A program made the position numbers and the translations under genes. Source: Dehalobacter sp. (GTDB lineage: Bacteria > Bacillota > Desulfitobacteriia > Desulfitobacteriales > Syntrophobotulaceae). Taken from it: a stretch of DNA of 55,738 bases. The DNA lies in assembly GCA_023667845.1 (NCBI GenBank), contig JAMPIU010000018.1:1-55738 (forward strand), read 5' to 3'. Under the pieces are notes generated by a model, which was not told where the DNA came from, did not search any database, and saw nothing but the letters and a program-made list of their open reading frames with translations. Each line of letters opens with the position of its first letter. The first letter of the stretch is position 1. Positions 7,376 through 16,764 of the stretch are shown piece by piece.

Positions 7376-9961
7376 ATGGCTTTTGATACCAACCGTTTTA
7401 CCCAGAAATCCCAGGAGGCAATCATTGCTGCGCAAAACAACGCAGAAAGTAACCATAACAGTCAGGTGGAACCCGAACATCTGCTACTGGCCTTATTGGA
7501 ACAAAATGAAGGCGTTGTGCCTCAGATTCTGAATAAATTAAATATTTCGCTAGCTAGCGTCAGCGAGAAGACCAAATCCAGCATCTCAAAACTGCCTAGA
7601 ATGATGGGAGCTGCTACCCAGTTGAGCATTTCCCCGAGAATGAGAACAGTACTGGTGAACGCCCATGACCAGATGGAACCGTTTGGGGATGATTATGTCA
7701 GTACGGAACATCTTTTGCTGGCCATTGTTGATCAAGCCGGCGGAGAGGCCGGAAAGACCCTGAAAGAAGCCGGAGTTACCCGGGAAGCCCTGTTGAAAGT
7801 CCTAAAGGAAATCCGCGGATCTCAGCGGGTTACCGGTCAAAATCCGGAAGGGACCTATGCTGCCTTGGAACAGTACGGCCGAAACCTCGTGACACTGGCC
7901 AGAAGAGGAAAACTTGATCCGGTTATCGGCAGGGATGAGGAAATCCGCAGAGTACTGCAGATTCTGTCCCGCCGGACAAAAAACAACCCGGTTCTGATTG
8001 GCGAACCAGGCGTAGGAAAGACGGCCATTGTCGAAGGGCTGGCCCAAAGAATCGTGCGCGGTGATGTTCCTGAAGCAATTAAGAATAAAGAAGTAATCTC
8101 CCTTGATATGGGCGCGCTGATTGCCGGGGCCAAATACCGCGGGGAGTTTGAAGAGCGGCTGAAGGCTGTTTTAAAGGAAGTTGAAAGCCGCGAAAATATT
8201 ATTTTATTTATTGATGAACTGCACACTGTCGTCGGGGCAGGAGCTGCCGAAGGCGCGATGGACGCCGGCAATATGCTGAAACCGATGCTGGCCCGCGGGG
8301 AGCTCAGGATGGTCGGAGCCACGACCTTGGACGAATACCGTAAGCACATCGAAAAGGATGCGGCGCTGGAAAGACGTTTTCAGACGGTGATCGTCGCACC
8401 GCCCACAGTCGAGGATACGATCTCGATCCTGAGGGGCTTGAAAGAACGTTATGAGACGCATCATGGCGTCAGGATTACCGACAGTGCGATCATCGCAGCG
8501 AGTATTCTTTCCGACCGCTATATCAGTGAACGGTTCCTGCCGGACAAGGCGATCGACCTGATAGATGAGGCAGCGGCCAGGCTGCGGATGGAAATCACCA
8601 GTGAGCCGCAGGAACTCGACGATATCAAACGCAGAATCATGCAGCTCGAGATTGAAAGGGAAGCGTTGAAAAAAGAAAAAGACAAAGCGAGTCAGGAAAG
8701 ACTGGCCAATATTGAAAAGGAACTTGGGGACCTGAAGGAAAAAAGAAGTGCCCTAGAGGCCAAGCTTCAGGAAGAACGCGAAAAATTGGGCAATATTCAC
8801 AAGCTGAAGGAAGATATTGACCGGACGAGGGTGGAGATTGAAAATGCCCAGCAAAAATACGACTATAATAAGGCTGCCGAACTTCAGTACGGCGTACTGC
8901 CAAAGCTTGAGAAAGAGCTGGCCGAACTTGAACAGCTCGTATCGGGCCGGGAGAATACGCTGCTGAAGCAGGAAGTCTCGGCAAGCGATATTGCTGAGAT
9001 CGTTGCCAAATGGACGCATATCCCAGTCTCCAAGCTTCTGGAAAGTGAAGCCGAGAAACTAATTACGATGGAGGAAAACCTGCATCAACGGGTCATCGGT
9101 CAGGATAAAGCTGTCCAAGCGGTAGCTGATGCGGTCCGGAGAGCCCGTACCGGTTTGCAGGACCCGAACCGTCCGCTGGGTTCATTCCTGTTCCTCGGCC
9201 CTACCGGAGTAGGGAAGACAGAGCTGGCCAAAGCCCTGGCAGAATTTCTGTTTGACAATGAACAAGCCTTGATCCGGATTGATATGTCGGAATATATGGA
9301 GAAGCATTCCGTAGCCCGGCTGATTGGGGCTCCTCCCGGCTATGTCGGCTATGATGAAGGCGGACAGCTGACGGAAGCAGTCCGCAGAAAACCGTACGCC
9401 GTCATTTTACTTGACGAGGTTGAAAAAGCGCATGGTGATGTCTTTAATGTTCTGCTGCAGCTGCTTGATGACGGCAGACTCACAGACGGCCAGGGCAGGA
9501 TTGTCAATTTCAAGAATACGGTTGTGATCCTAACCAGCAATATTGCCGGACAGGAGATCCGGGAAATGAATGAAAACCACAGCAGTCCGGAATTGATCCG
9601 CAAAACGATCGAAGCCGAGTTAAGCCGGTATTTCCGGCCGGAATTTATCAACAGACTTGATGAGATCATCATCTTTGATCCGTTAAAGAAAGAAGATCTT
9701 GTCCGGATCGTGGAAATTCAGCTTGACCTGCTTCGGAACCGCCTCAAAGAAAGAGGACTTACCCTGACTTTAGCCGACAAGGCTTTGCACATGCTTACAG
9801 AAGAAGGCTATGATCCCATATTCGGAGCCAGACCGCTGAAGAGAGTGATTCAGCAGCGGATCCAGAATCTGCTGGCTAAACAGATTCTGCAGGGTGAATT
9901 TCCAGAAGGCACCAAAATCCTCGTGGATTATGACCAGGACTATCAGTTTAAGAAGATTTAA
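7376..9961 (+). CDS. clpB: ATP-dependent protein disaggregase ClpB
   Basis: This 861-residue Hsp100 unfoldase rescues aggregated proteins with DnaK/DnaJ. It shows the double Clp-N repeat (about 1-145), AAA-1 with Walker A GEPGVGKT at 209-216, the long coiled-coil M domain (about 400-525) that separates ClpB from ClpA/ClpC, AAA-2 with Walker A GPTGVGKT at 608-615, and a C-terminal D2-small domain. Length and domain order are standard. ATG 7376 follows AAAGGAGTG at 7361-7369. No tandem CtsR heptads or CIRCE element were found upstream, so the mode of heat control is not visible. Confidence 0.97.
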   Translation: MAFDTNRFTQKSQEAIIAAQNNAESNHNSQVEPEHLLLALLEQNEGVVPQILNKLNISLASVSEKTKSSISKLPRMMGAATQLSISPRMRTVLVNAHDQMEPFGDDYVSTEHLLLAIVDQAGGEAGKTLKEAGVTREALLKVLKEIRGSQRVTGQNPEGTYAALEQYGRNLVTLARRGKLDPVIGRDEEIRRVLQILSRRTKNNPVLIGEPGVGKTAIVEGLAQRIVRGDVPEAIKNKEVISLDMGALIAGAKYRGEFEERLKAVLKEVESRENIILFIDELHTVVGAGAAEGAMDAGNMLKPMLARGELRMVGATTLDEYRKHIEKDAALERRFQTVIVAPPTVEDTISILRGLKERYETHHGVRITDSAIIAASILSDRYISERFLPDKAIDLIDEAAARLRMEITSEPQELDDIKRRIMQLEIEREALKKEKDKASQERLANIEKELGDLKEKRSALEAKLQEEREKLGNIHKLKEDIDRTRVEIENAQQKYDYNKAAELQYGVLPKLEKELAELEQLVSGRENTLLKQEVSASDIAEIVAKWTHIPVSKLLESEAEKLITMEENLHQRVIGQDKAVQAVADAVRRARTGLQDPNRPLGSFLFLGPTGVGKTELAKALAEFLFDNEQALIRIDMSEYMEKHSVARLIGAPPGYVGYDEGGQLTEAVRRKPYAVILLDEVEKAHGDVFNVLLQLLDDGRLTDGQGRIVNFKNTVVILTSNIAGQEIREMNENHSSPELIRKTIEAELSRYFRPEFINRLDEIIIFDPLKKEDLVRIVEIQLDLLRNRLKERGLTLTLADKALHMLTEEGYDPIFGARPLKRVIQQRIQNLLAKQILQGEFPEGTKILVDYDQDYQFKKI

Positions 9962-10000
9962 CAAAAAAACGATCGAACGAGTCTGAAACATTAATATAAA

Positions 10001-10046
10001 AAAACAACATGGGTTTTAGCTGTTAAACCCATGTTGTTTTTATTAT
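10001..10046 (+). terminator. Terminator after clpB
   Basis: A perfect 16-bp stem (10001-10016 with 10025-10040) with an 8-nt loop has T-rich 3' and A-rich 5' arms, so it can end transcription in either direction. It lies 40 bp after the clpB stop. Confidence 0.9.
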
Positions 10047-10140
10047 TATGACAGGGAATAATGCATAAATTCAGCTCTTTTTGTATATCCTGAAAATACT
10101 TAATTCTAAAATACTTAAGAATTTTGGAAGGTGGGATATC

Positions 10141-10350
10141 ATGCAGCATAGTCAAAGTGAAATCAAGAAAATTCTCGATCAGGGAATGATAACAAGATCT
10201 CTAGTTGAAAGCGAAGTATCGATGAGGAAATGTGAAATGTTCAGTGAGATGGCTCACGACAGGGAAGTAAAAGCATTTTTTAAGGATCAGGCAAGCGCAC
10301 TCGAGGGATTAACCGGCTTCCTTAAAAGTAAACTTGCTCAAATCATGTAG
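10141..10350 (+). CDS. Small helical protein of unknown function
   Basis: I do not recognise this 69-residue protein with certainty. It is predicted to be almost entirely alpha-helical, with spaced acidic and basic residues and the segment SEMAHDREVKAFFKDQA, resembling half of a ferritin-like or CotF-like bundle. ATG 10141 follows GGAAGGTGGG near 10126-10135; upstream in-frame codons lack such a site. The next gene, 19 bp downstream, encodes a similarly small helical protein, so the two probably form an operon and perhaps a heteromeric bundle. Related clostridial proteins are often spore-coat or stress linked, but that is inference. Confidence 0.7.
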   Translation: MQHSQSEIKKILDQGMITRSLVESEVSMRKCEMFSEMAHDREVKAFFKDQASALEGLTGFLKSKLAQIM

Positions 10351-10369
10351 GAAGGGGATTATTAAGTTT

Positions 10370-10567
10370 ATGAGTAATTTTTCGGATCTAGATATGATGT
10401 ATGACTACGAAAAAGATGTCTCGGCAGCGGCTTCCGGGTATATGACATTTGCCACCAAAGCCTCGAATGATGAAATCCGGCACCGCTATCTTCAGCTGGC
10501 GAATGAAGCAAGTAAAGTCTATGAACGGCTTGGGAAACTTATTGAAAAATCCGGAGGATCGATCTAA
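10370..10567 (+). CDS. Small CotF-like helical protein
   Basis: The 65-residue protein has the pattern DYEKDVSAAASGYMTFATKASNDEIRHRYLQLANEA. It resembles the CotF/rubrerythrin-like helix pair (acidic plus Tyr/Phe, then SNxExRxxxLxxxxE) seen in spore coat F family proteins, although only one half of that family's length is present. GAAGGGG at 10351-10357 precedes ATG 10370 with a longish 12-nt spacer. It is cotranscribed with the gene at 10141, and a bidirectional terminator follows. The spore coat assignment is tentative. Confidence 0.65.
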   Translation: MSNFSDLDMMYDYEKDVSAAASGYMTFATKASNDEIRHRYLQLANEASKVYERLGKLIEKSGGSI

Positions 10568-10601
10568 GATTATTTGTTAGCAAGTGGAGATCCATGAGTA
10601 A

Positions 10602-10650
10602 AAAAGACGGGAAGGTTATACAGCGGTATAGCCTTCCCGTCTTTTATTTG
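10602..10650. terminator. Bidirectional terminator between convergent units
   Basis: A 20-bp stem (10602-10621 with 10626-10645) has one G-T type mismatch and a 4-nt loop, with A's on the left and T's on the right. It serves the small plus-strand genes and the minus-strand ribH. Confidence 0.9.
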
Positions 10651-10672
10651 CCTTGTTTTAAGAATCGATCTA

Positions 10673-11137
10673 CTACGCAAGCTGCTTAAACAGATTCGCG
10701 GTTTCAATCGCGGTTACGGCAGCATCAAAACCTTTATTGCCGGATTTCGTGCCTGCCCGTTCAATGGCCTGCTCAATCGTGTCGGTGGTCAGAACGCCGA
10801 AGATCACAGGAACGCCTGTTTCCAGACCGACATTGGCGACACCTTTGCTGACTTCGCTGCTGACATAGTCAAAATGCGGCGTAGCCCCTCTGATCACTGC
10901 ACCAAGGCAGATGACCGCATCAAACCGTTTTTGTTCAGCAATTTTTTTGGCGGCCAACGGAATTTCAAAAGCACCGGGGACCCAGACGAGTTCGATATTG
11001 TCCTCATCAGCGCCATGTCTTTTCAGCGCATCTAAAGCGCCGCCAATAAGCTTATTCGTAATAAACTCATTAAATCTTCCGGCAACAATCGCAAACTTTA
11101 AATTCTCAGCCAACAGTTTTCCTTCAATGGTTTTCAA
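10673..11137 (-). CDS. ribH: 6,7-dimethyl-8-ribityllumazine synthase
   Basis: The 154-residue enzyme condenses 5-amino-6-ribitylaminouracil with 3,4-dihydroxy-2-butanone 4-phosphate, the penultimate riboflavin step. Family landmarks are the early AGRFNEFI segment, [24 protein letters not shown] with its catalytic His, and the late [11 protein letters not shown] motif. Length is typical. The start is TTG at 11137, with AAGGATGG about 8 nt upstream. It is the last gene of the minus-strand rib operon, separated from ribBA by 138 bp with no clear independent promoter, and ends at the bidirectional terminator. Confidence 0.96.
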   Translation of the reverse strand: MKTIEGKLLAENLKFAIVAGRFNEFITNKLIGGALDALKRHGADEDNIELVWVPGAFEIPLAAKKIAEQKRFDAVICLGAVIRGATPHFDYVSSEVSKGVANVGLETGVPVIFGVLTTDTIEQAIERAGTKSGNKGFDAAVTAIETANLFKQLA

Positions 11138-11275
11138 ATGATATCCATCCTTTCTTTTGCAGCCTGTTCGGTCATATTTCTTTTAGGCTATTTGGTTATG
11201 ATATTTGGTCTTTAGTTCTCTATACTCCTTAATGTCTTTGTCATTCGTCAATTAAGGATTGCCGGTTATTACCGA

Positions 11276-12493
11276 TCAGCGAATATTGGTCAAAAAATGG
11301 CCCATTTTTTCTTTTTTAGTTGACAGGTAGTATTCATTTTCAGGTTTCGCGGGCATTTCGATTGGGACGCGTTCGGTAACTTGAATGCCGTAGCCTTCCA
11401 GACCTACGATTTTCTTGGGATTATTCGTCATCAGACGGACTTTGGTGATACCGAGATCAGCTAATATTTGAGCGCCGACGCCATAATCACGCAGATCAGG
11501 CGGGAAACCCAGCGCCAGATTTGCTTCGACAGTGTCTTTGCCTTCTTCCTGAAGTTTATACGCCTTCAATTTATTCAGAAGTCCGATTCCGCGGCCTTCC
11601 TGGCGCATATAGAGAAGCAGTCCGCGCCCTTCGCGTTCGATTTGCTGAATGGCTGCCGTTAACTGGTCCCGGCAGTCGCATCTTCGCGAATAAAAAACAT
11701 CTCCGGTCAGACATTCGGAGTGGACTCTGACCAAAACGGGTTCCCCGTCGCCGACATTGCCTTTGATCAGGGCCAGATGTTCCTTGCCGTCAATTTTACT
11801 TTTAAAACCGACTGCCTTAAACGTCCCAAATTCTGTTGGGAAATCAATACTTTCGGCTCTTTCGATAAGTCTCTCGTTCAGGCGGCGGTAACTGATCAAA
11901 TCTTTGATCGTCACCATTTTCAGATTGTGTTTTTTCTTAAATTTCAGCAGGTCGTTCACTCTGGCCATTGTCCCGTCTTCATTCATGATTTCACAAAGGA
12001 CCCCGGCCGGTTCAAGACCGGCCAGCCGGGACAGATCGACCGATCCTTCGGTATGGCCGGCTCTGACAAGGACACCGCCTTCCCGGGCCTGCAGCGGGAA
12101 AATATGACCCGGTCTGCGCAAATCTTCCGCCTTACTATCTTTATTAATCAGCACCTGAATCGTAGCAGCCCGCTCAAACGCGGAAATTCCTGTGGTGCTG
12201 GTTGCGGCATCAACGCTGACCGTAAAAGCTGTGCCGTGGGGATCTGTGTTGTTCCGGACCATCAGATCCAAATCCAGTTCTTTAAGCCTTGCGGCAGTCA
12301 GGGAAGTACAGATCAACCCCCGGCCGTAGGTAGCCATAAAATTGATCGCGTCAGGAGTCACCTTGGAAGCAGCCATGATAATATCGCCTTCATTTTCCCT
12401 GTCTTCATCATCGACGACGATAATCATTTTGCCCTGACGGATATCTTCGATAGCCTCCGGAATGCTTGCAAAAATATTTTCTTGTTGTGTCAT
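11276..12493 (-). CDS. ribBA: Bifunctional DHBP synthase / GTP cyclohydrolase II
   Basis: This 405-residue fusion supplies both precursors of riboflavin. The N-terminal half (about 1-200) is 3,4-dihydroxy-2-butanone 4-phosphate synthase, with the [11 protein letters not shown] acidic metal-binding motif. The C-terminal half is GTP cyclohydrolase II, with the zinc-binding pattern [14 protein letters not shown] and the RQEGRGIGL motif. AAAGGAGC lies 8 nt before ATG 12493. The gene sits 41 bp downstream of ribE. The whole operon is under the FMN riboswitch at 14526-14638. Confidence 0.97.
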   Translation of the reverse strand: MTQQENIFASIPEAIEDIRQGKMIIVVDDEDRENEGDIIMAASKVTPDAINFMATYGRGLICTSLTAARLKELDLDLMVRNNTDPHGTAFTVSVDAATSTTGISAFERAATIQVLINKDSKAEDLRRPGHIFPLQAREGGVLVRAGHTEGSVDLSRLAGLEPAGVLCEIMNEDGTMARVNDLLKFKKKHNLKMVTIKDLISYRRLNERLIERAESIDFPTEFGTFKAVGFKSKIDGKEHLALIKGNVGDGEPVLVRVHSECLTGDVFYSRRCDCRDQLTAAIQQIEREGRGLLLYMRQEGRGIGLLNKLKAYKLQEEGKDTVEANLALGFPPDLRDYGVGAQILADLGITKVRLMTNNPKKIVGLEGYGIQVTERVPIEMPAKPENEYYLSTKKEKMGHFLTNIR

Positions 12494-12534
12494 CTGTTTA
12501 AGCTCCTTTCGTTAGATAAAACGTTTGCTAAACG

Positions 12535-13188
12535 TTAGATAAAACCATTTTCAGTTAGAAATGCGAGGGAAATTTCCGTTTTGGTTTGGGGTGGGCTGTG
12601 GTCCTTTTGCAGGAATTTTGCTACATATTTTCCGATGAGATCGGTTTCAAGATTCACCGTAGAACCAACGCGTTTAAAGCCGAGTGTCGTATGCTGAAAG
12701 GTGTGGGGGATCAGGGAGACGGTAAAAAAGTCATCCCCGGCATCAATGACCGTTAACGAGATTCCATCAATGGCCACTGACCCTTTCGGCAGCAGGGAGG
12801 AGGTTATCTCCGGGGAGGTTTGAATTCGATAGATCTGAGCAATGCTGACCGGACTGATGGCAGTAATTTTTCCGGTGCCATCGACATGACCGCTCACCAG
12901 ATGGCCGCCCAAACGGCTTTGCAGCTGCAGCGCTCTTTCCAGGTTGACTTTTGTCTGCGGCTTTAATTCTTGAAGGTTTGTTCGCTGCAGGGTCTCGTAC
13001 ATAACATCGACAGAAAAACTTCCGGAACCAATGGCGGTCGCTGTAAGACAGACCCCGTTGACGGCAATGCTGTCTCCGATTTGGGATCCCTTCAGCACAA
13101 GTGAAGCATCAATGGTTAATCTGGCGGAGTCTTTCAGCAGGTCTATGTTTTTTATTGTGCCCAGTTCTTCAATGATTCCGGTAAACAT
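12535..13188 (-). CDS. ribE: Riboflavin synthase alpha subunit
   Basis: The 217-residue enzyme dismutates two lumazine molecules to riboflavin. It contains the two tandem lumazine-binding beta-barrel repeats, the first starting MFTGIIEELG and containing the VNGVCLT motif, the second containing GHVDGTG and VAIDGISLTV. Its start overlaps the ribD stop by one base (TAATG), so translation is probably coupled. The 20-residue tail after the second barrel is slightly extended and of no evident function. The gene is also called ribC in Bacillus nomenclature variants. Confidence 0.95.
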   Translation of the reverse strand: MFTGIIEELGTIKNIDLLKDSARLTIDASLVLKGSQIGDSIAVNGVCLTATAIGSGSFSVDVMYETLQRTNLQELKPQTKVNLERALQLQSRLGGHLVSGHVDGTGKITAISPVSIAQIYRIQTSPEITSSLLPKGSVAIDGISLTVIDAGDDFFTVSLIPHTFQHTTLGFKRVGSTVNLETDLIGKYVAKFLQKDHSPPQTKTEISLAFLTENGFI

Positions 13189-14333
13189 TATTTGTCACTT
13201 CCCATTTTATTGGTATGGTTATAGTCAACTGTTCCGGTAAAACTATAATTTCCTCCCAGCTCACAGACCGCTAGTTGACTGACATTTACTGCCTCAGACA
13301 TGCTGGTGAGGTGCAGGCCTGAGAGCGGGGAGAAGCCTGATCCGGCCAGTTTCGGGGCCATCATAAACATGATTTGATCAATCAGCCTGGATTCCAGCAT
13401 TTTACCGGCAAGCGTACCGCCGCCTTCCAATAAGATGCTGTTTAAGCCTCCGGCCGCGATATCTCTCAGCAGGTCCGGCAAGGGAACCTGTCTCGACGTA
13501 TCATACTGCCAGATATCAACCTTGTCGGCAGCAAATGTTTCGCGCAACCGCAGCAGCTTATTCTCGTCAGCAGCCTTTGTTGTCGCGATGATGCAGCGGC
13601 TGGCGGATTCGTTCCGGAGGACCTGAGCGTTTAACGGAACAGACAGGGAACCATCGACGACTAGCCGGACCGGGTCCCGGCCATTCTCAATATTGCGGCA
13701 GGTTAAGAGCGGGTTATCCTGAAGGACTGTTTGACTGCCGACCATAATGACATCAAAAGTATTTCTTAGGCCATGGACGAAATGTCTGGCCTCTTCCGAA
13801 GTGATCCATTTGGAGTCTCCTGATTCTACGGCAGTCCGGCCATCGAGCGTCATTGCAGCTTTATAAAGTACAAAGGGCATTTTTGTGGTAATCGCTTTCA
13901 GAAAAGGCTCATTAATTTTTCGGGCTTTTTCAGCCAGCAGACCTGTTTCGACAAGAATACCGGCATCCTGCAGCTTTTTCACACCCTGACCGCTGACCAG
14001 CGGATTCGGATCCGTCATCGCTACAATTACTTTCTTTACGCCTGCTGCAATCAGCGCATCGGTGCAGGGAGGTGTACGGCCGTAATGGGAGCAGGGTTCC
14101 AGTGTGACATAGACATCGGCACCTTCTGCGCTTGATCCTGCAGCATTTAAGGCATGGACTTCCGCATGCGGCGTACCGGCTTTCCTATGGTAGCCTTCCC
14201 CGACAATCTGACCGTCCCGGACAATGACACAGCCCACAAGTGGATTTGGACTGGTTCTGCCTGCTGCCAGTACGGCAAGATTCAGCGCGCGTTCCATGTA
14301 GTTTTTATCTTCTGCGGTAAAACGATCAGGCAA
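13188..14333 (-). CDS. ribD: Bifunctional riboflavin biosynthesis deaminase/reductase
   Basis: The 381-residue enzyme carries out the second and third steps from GTP. The N-terminal deaminase (about 1-145) has the zinc site HAE (TPHAEVHAL) and PCSHYGRTPPC; the C-terminal reductase (about 150-370) binds NADPH. The start is a TTG at 14333, preceded by GGAGGG with 8 nt spacing; no other in-frame start fits. It is the first gene of the operon, 66 bp after the riboswitch-controlled terminator. The stop codon shares a base with the ribE start. Confidence 0.96.
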   Translation of the reverse strand: MPDRFTAEDKNYMERALNLAVLAAGRTSPNPLVGCVIVRDGQIVGEGYHRKAGTPHAEVHALNAAGSSAEGADVYVTLEPCSHYGRTPPCTDALIAAGVKKVIVAMTDPNPLVSGQGVKKLQDAGILVETGLLAEKARKINEPFLKAITTKMPFVLYKAAMTLDGRTAVESGDSKWITSEEARHFVHGLRNTFDVIMVGSQTVLQDNPLLTCRNIENGRDPVRLVVDGSLSVPLNAQVLRNESASRCIIATTKAADENKLLRLRETFAADKVDIWQYDTSRQVPLPDLLRDIAAGGLNSILLEGGGTLAGKMLESRLIDQIMFMMAPKLAGSGFSPLSGLHLTSMSEAVNVSQLAVCELGGNYSFTGTVDYNHTNKMGSDK

Positions 14334-14399
14334 TGGATGTACCCTCCAGTCATTAGCGTGTCAACGACAAATGAAAATATAAATCATTGATAAATTATA

Positions 14400-14437
14400 G
14401 AAAAAATAATAAAAAATGCCCGGAAATACTCCGGGCG
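14400..14437 (-). terminator. Riboswitch-controlled terminator of the rib operon
   Basis: Read on the minus strand, a 7-bp GC-rich stem (14418-14424 with 14430-14436) is followed by a long U-rich tract. It lies between the FMN aptamer and ribD, the expected place for an expression platform that stops transcription when FMN is bound. Confidence 0.85.
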
Positions 14438-14525
14438 TCATCATTCAGATCAACAGTCATTCAAAACAAGCAGGTGAGAGGCTACGCGACAAACACGACA
14501 AGCACGTGCACGATCACACCATGTT

Positions 14526-14638
14526 TTGCTCTTTCCATCCAGACTTTAACTGTCGGCTTCGTAATTTCAACGAATCTGCCATAAGGCTCGCGGGCTGTAC
14601 CGCCGGTAAGGAATTACACCTATCCCCAGAGTAAAGAA
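14526..14638 (-). promoter_or_regulatory. FMN riboswitch (RFN element)
   Basis: On the minus strand the conserved RFN blocks appear in order: GGGGATAGGTGTAATTCC, TTACCGGCGGTA, AGCCCGCGAGC, GATTCG, TACGAAGCCGACAGT and AGTCTGGATGG. This is a full aptamer upstream of ribD and, with the terminator at 14400-14437, should switch off the operon at high FMN. The first block (GGATAGGTGTAATTCC) differs mildly from the commonest GGGCAGGGTGAAATTCC form. Confidence 0.97.
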
Positions 14639-14734
14639 CGTATTCAGTTTTGCTGCGTAGATCAATCGAACTTGCAATTATCATACTGCAATCCTGCCAA
14701 GAATGCAACCATTTTGCACAGAGATCAAGAGAGT

Positions 14735-15277
14735 CTAAAGGCGGACGACCTCGGCATAATCTTTTTTTAATAAACCTAAGATGATTGCGTCAAAATATTG
14801 CCCTTCCACATAATAGGCTTCACGCAGCCTGCCTTCGGCAATGAAGCCGAGCTTCTGATAGCAGGAGAGCGCCCTGGTGTTATTGACCCAGGTCTCAGCG
14901 GTCAGTCTCCGGAAATTCCACTGGCCAAACAGGTAGCGGATAAAAGCAGTCAGCGCATCGGTCCCGTAACCTTTTCCCCAGTAATCTTGGAGACCAATTC
15001 CGACATAGATGCGGGCCGATCTGGCCGGAATATTGACCTGATCGAAACCAATTGTACCGATAAGGCTGCCTTGTAAATCCGTAATCGCATAGCGGTTGGC
15101 ATCCTCTTCAAAAAGTTTGCTCTCCAGATCTTCCCGGCGCAGCAGGGTTGTCAGCGGCCAATTGCCGCTGACCCAGTAAGAGAAGTCGTGATCATTATAC
15201 CATTCATACAAGGTGTCCAGATCATCCATTGCGAGCGGACGGATTCGGGTTCGTTTGCCGTTTAATATGGCATTCAC
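14735..15277 (-). CDS. GNAT N-acetyltransferase, RimJ/RimL-like
   Basis: The 180-residue acetyl-CoA-dependent transferase has the family pattern IRPLAMDDLDTLYEWYND at the start, a GTIGFDQV strand, the acetyl-CoA pyrophosphate loop DYWGKGYGTDAL and the C-terminal NTRALSCYQKLGF motif. The acceptor is unknown; relatives acetylate ribosomal protein N-termini, small amines or antibiotics. The start is uncertain: GTG 15277 keeps the conserved N-terminus, but the GGAAG preceding it is unusually close. The gene stands alone on the minus strand, just upstream of the riboswitch-led rib operon. Confidence 0.85.
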   Translation of the reverse strand: MNAILNGKRTRIRPLAMDDLDTLYEWYNDHDFSYWVSGNWPLTTLLRREDLESKLFEEDANRYAITDLQGSLIGTIGFDQVNIPARSARIYVGIGLQDYWGKGYGTDALTAFIRYLFGQWNFRRLTAETWVNNTRALSCYQKLGFIAEGRLREAYYVEGQYFDAIILGLLKKDYAEVVRL

Positions 15278-15464
15278 CTTCCAAACAAAAATGCGTTTAA
15301 GTAATCATAGTTTAGCATGTAGAGAAATAAGATCAAGTAGAAGGAGAAGCAAATGCAAAATAAGGTAAAATATAGCAAAAATGCTTGAATTTTGTTGCTT
15401 CTTTCGTTAAGATGAAATTATTCATCTGGAGTCATCATTAATAATTTTGAAAGGGGACTAGAAA

Positions 15465-16076
15465 ATGCTTGAAAACAAAGAATTAAGGGCCATGGCCCGC
15501 ACCCAGTTAAAAGGGCAATGGCTGAGACCAATCCTGGCCTGTCTGATTTATGCTGTAATCGTATTCATCCTGTCTTGGATCCCGTGTGCTGGTCCGATTA
15601 TTACGCTCTTAATTGCGGGGCCGCTCATGATTGGCCTGGTGACCTTTACCTTAAAGTTCTGCCGCGGGGAAGATCCGAACGTTGAAGTGGTTCTGTCTGG
15701 ATTCAAAAACGCCGTTAACTGCGCCGGGCTATATCTCTGGTATGTGCTGTGGACACTTTTATGGTCACTGTTACTGATTATTCCGGGGATCGTTAAAGCG
15801 TACGGCTATATGATGAGCTTTTATATTTATGCTGATAATCCTGATATGGGTATCAGAAAGGCCTTTGATCTCAGCAAAAAAATCAGCTATGGCTATCGCG
15901 GCAAGCTATTCCTGCTTACGCTCAGCTTCATTGGCTGGGCGATCCTGGCCACGATCCCGTTCTGTCTTGGCTATATCTGGCTGATGCCTTACATGCAAAT
16001 TACGTTTACTAATTTCTATCAGGAACTGAAAAAAGAAAGCATCAAAAATGGTGTCTGTACTGCGGAAGAGTTTTAA
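15465..16076 (+). CDS. DUF975-family integral membrane protein
   Basis: The 203-residue protein has about four to five predicted membrane helices (near 22-60, 80-110 and 145-180) and the DUF975 pattern, with an N-terminal LRAMARTQLKGQW stretch and a central MSFYIYADNPDMGIRKAFDLSK motif. DUF975 proteins are widespread in Firmicutes and have no established function. AAGGGGAC precedes ATG 15465. The gene is monocistronic, ending at the terminator at 16087-16124. Confidence 0.85.
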   Translation: MLENKELRAMARTQLKGQWLRPILACLIYAVIVFILSWIPCAGPIITLLIAGPLMIGLVTFTLKFCRGEDPNVEVVLSGFKNAVNCAGLYLWYVLWTLLWSLLLIIPGIVKAYGYMMSFYIYADNPDMGIRKAFDLSKKISYGYRGKLFLLTLSFIGWAILATIPFCLGYIWLMPYMQITFTNFYQELKKESIKNGVCTAEEF

Positions 16077-16086
16077 GTTATAGATA

Positions 16087-16125
16087 AATTTACTCCGGGC
16101 AAAAAACCCGGAGTAAATTATTTTT
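16087..16125. terminator. Terminator between DUF975 gene and SASP gene
   Basis: A perfect 13-bp stem (16087-16099 with 16107-16119) with a 7-nt loop is followed by a T-rich run. It can serve the plus-strand DUF975 gene and probably the convergent SASP gene. Confidence 0.88.
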
Positions 16126-16139
16126 CATTAACTTAGTGA

Positions 16140-16289
16140 CTAGATTCTACTGTTAATATATTCAAAAGTTTTCTTAACCATGCTACCTCCAACAGAGCCG
16201 TTTTGTCTTGCGGAGGTGTCTGGACCTAGGTTAACATTAAGCTCGCTGGCAACACTTTGTTTGTTAACCGGCAGTTTATACTTAGCCAT
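16140..16289 (-). CDS. Short alpha/beta-type small acid-soluble spore protein
   Basis: This 49-residue protein has the hallmark of DNA-binding alpha/beta SASPs, ELNVNLGPDTSARQNGSVGG, followed by MVKKTFEY. These proteins coat and protect DNA in dormant spores and are cut by the GPR protease near an E-[F/L/I]-x-x sequence; here SELNVNLG is the likely site. It is shorter than the usual 60-90 residues because the N-terminal helix is cut down to about 14 residues and the C-terminal tail is brief. A perfect AAAGGAGGG at 16301-16309 stands before ATG 16289. Expression is presumably from a forespore sigma factor, but I could not pick out a promoter. Confidence 0.88.
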   Translation of the reverse strand: MAKYKLPVNKQSVASELNVNLGPDTSARQNGSVGGSMVKKTFEYINSRI

Positions 16290-16456
16290 TCAATATCCCT
16301 CCTTTTTATTTATTATTTATCTATCTGTAGTATCTGCATACAGGAATAAAATACACAGGTAGTTTATTTTAGTTCAGTAAGTTTTTAACATTTAGCTTAA
16401 ATATGACAATTAATAAAGAGGTTCAAAAGTGGATCAAATATATAAATATAAAAAAT

Positions 16457-16487
16457 AAGCTCCGGGTATAAACCCGGAGTTTCTTTT
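16457..16487. terminator. Terminator downstream of tRNA-Pro
   Basis: An 8-bp GC-rich stem (16460-16467 with 16472-16479), extended by A-T pairs, is flanked by A-rich and T-rich tails. On the minus strand it lies 18 bp after the tRNA 3' end. Confidence 0.8.
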
Positions 16488-16496
16488 GAGTTTCAA

Positions 16497-16573
16497 TGGT
16501 CGGGGCGACAGGATTCGAACCTGCGGCCTCTTGGTCCCGAACCAAGCACGCTACCAAACTGCGCCACGCCCCG
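16497..16573 (-). tRNA. tRNA-Pro (anticodon CGG)
   Basis: The minus strand folds into a complete cloverleaf of 77 nt. It has acceptor stem CGGGGCG/CGCCCCG, a D-arm with GTTTGGTAGCG, an anticodon loop TTCGGGA giving anticodon CGG, a T-arm with GGTTCGAATCC, and an encoded CCA end at 16499-16497. The anticodon reads CCG proline codons. Confidence 0.97.
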
Positions 16574-16764
16574 ATGTCTCTTCTGAAGAACAAATAAAAT
16601 CATAACAAATGGCATAACGCATGTCAAGGATAATATCCGGTCAATAAATGTTTTACATTACAAAATACGACAAAATAGGATATATAAGGAATGGCATGAT
16701 GTATCACATATAAAGATATTTGACTAAACTTGCTACTGAATTATTCTGTGGAGGGAAAAATAGA
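16574..16764. other. AT-rich spacer upstream of the gene remnant
   Basis: About 190 bp between the tRNA 5' end and the remnant at 16765 contain no supported open frame. It should hold the tRNA promoter, which I cannot pinpoint. Confidence 0.4.

Noticed and set aside
11720-12538. 272-codon open frame antisense to ribBA
   Set aside because: It is a shadow frame of a well-supported conserved gene and has no recognisable product.
15353-15388. 11-codon leader peptide before the DUF975 gene
   Set aside because: It has an AAGGAG site and ATG, but no linked attenuator with a T tract and no codon pattern of a known leader; too short to support.
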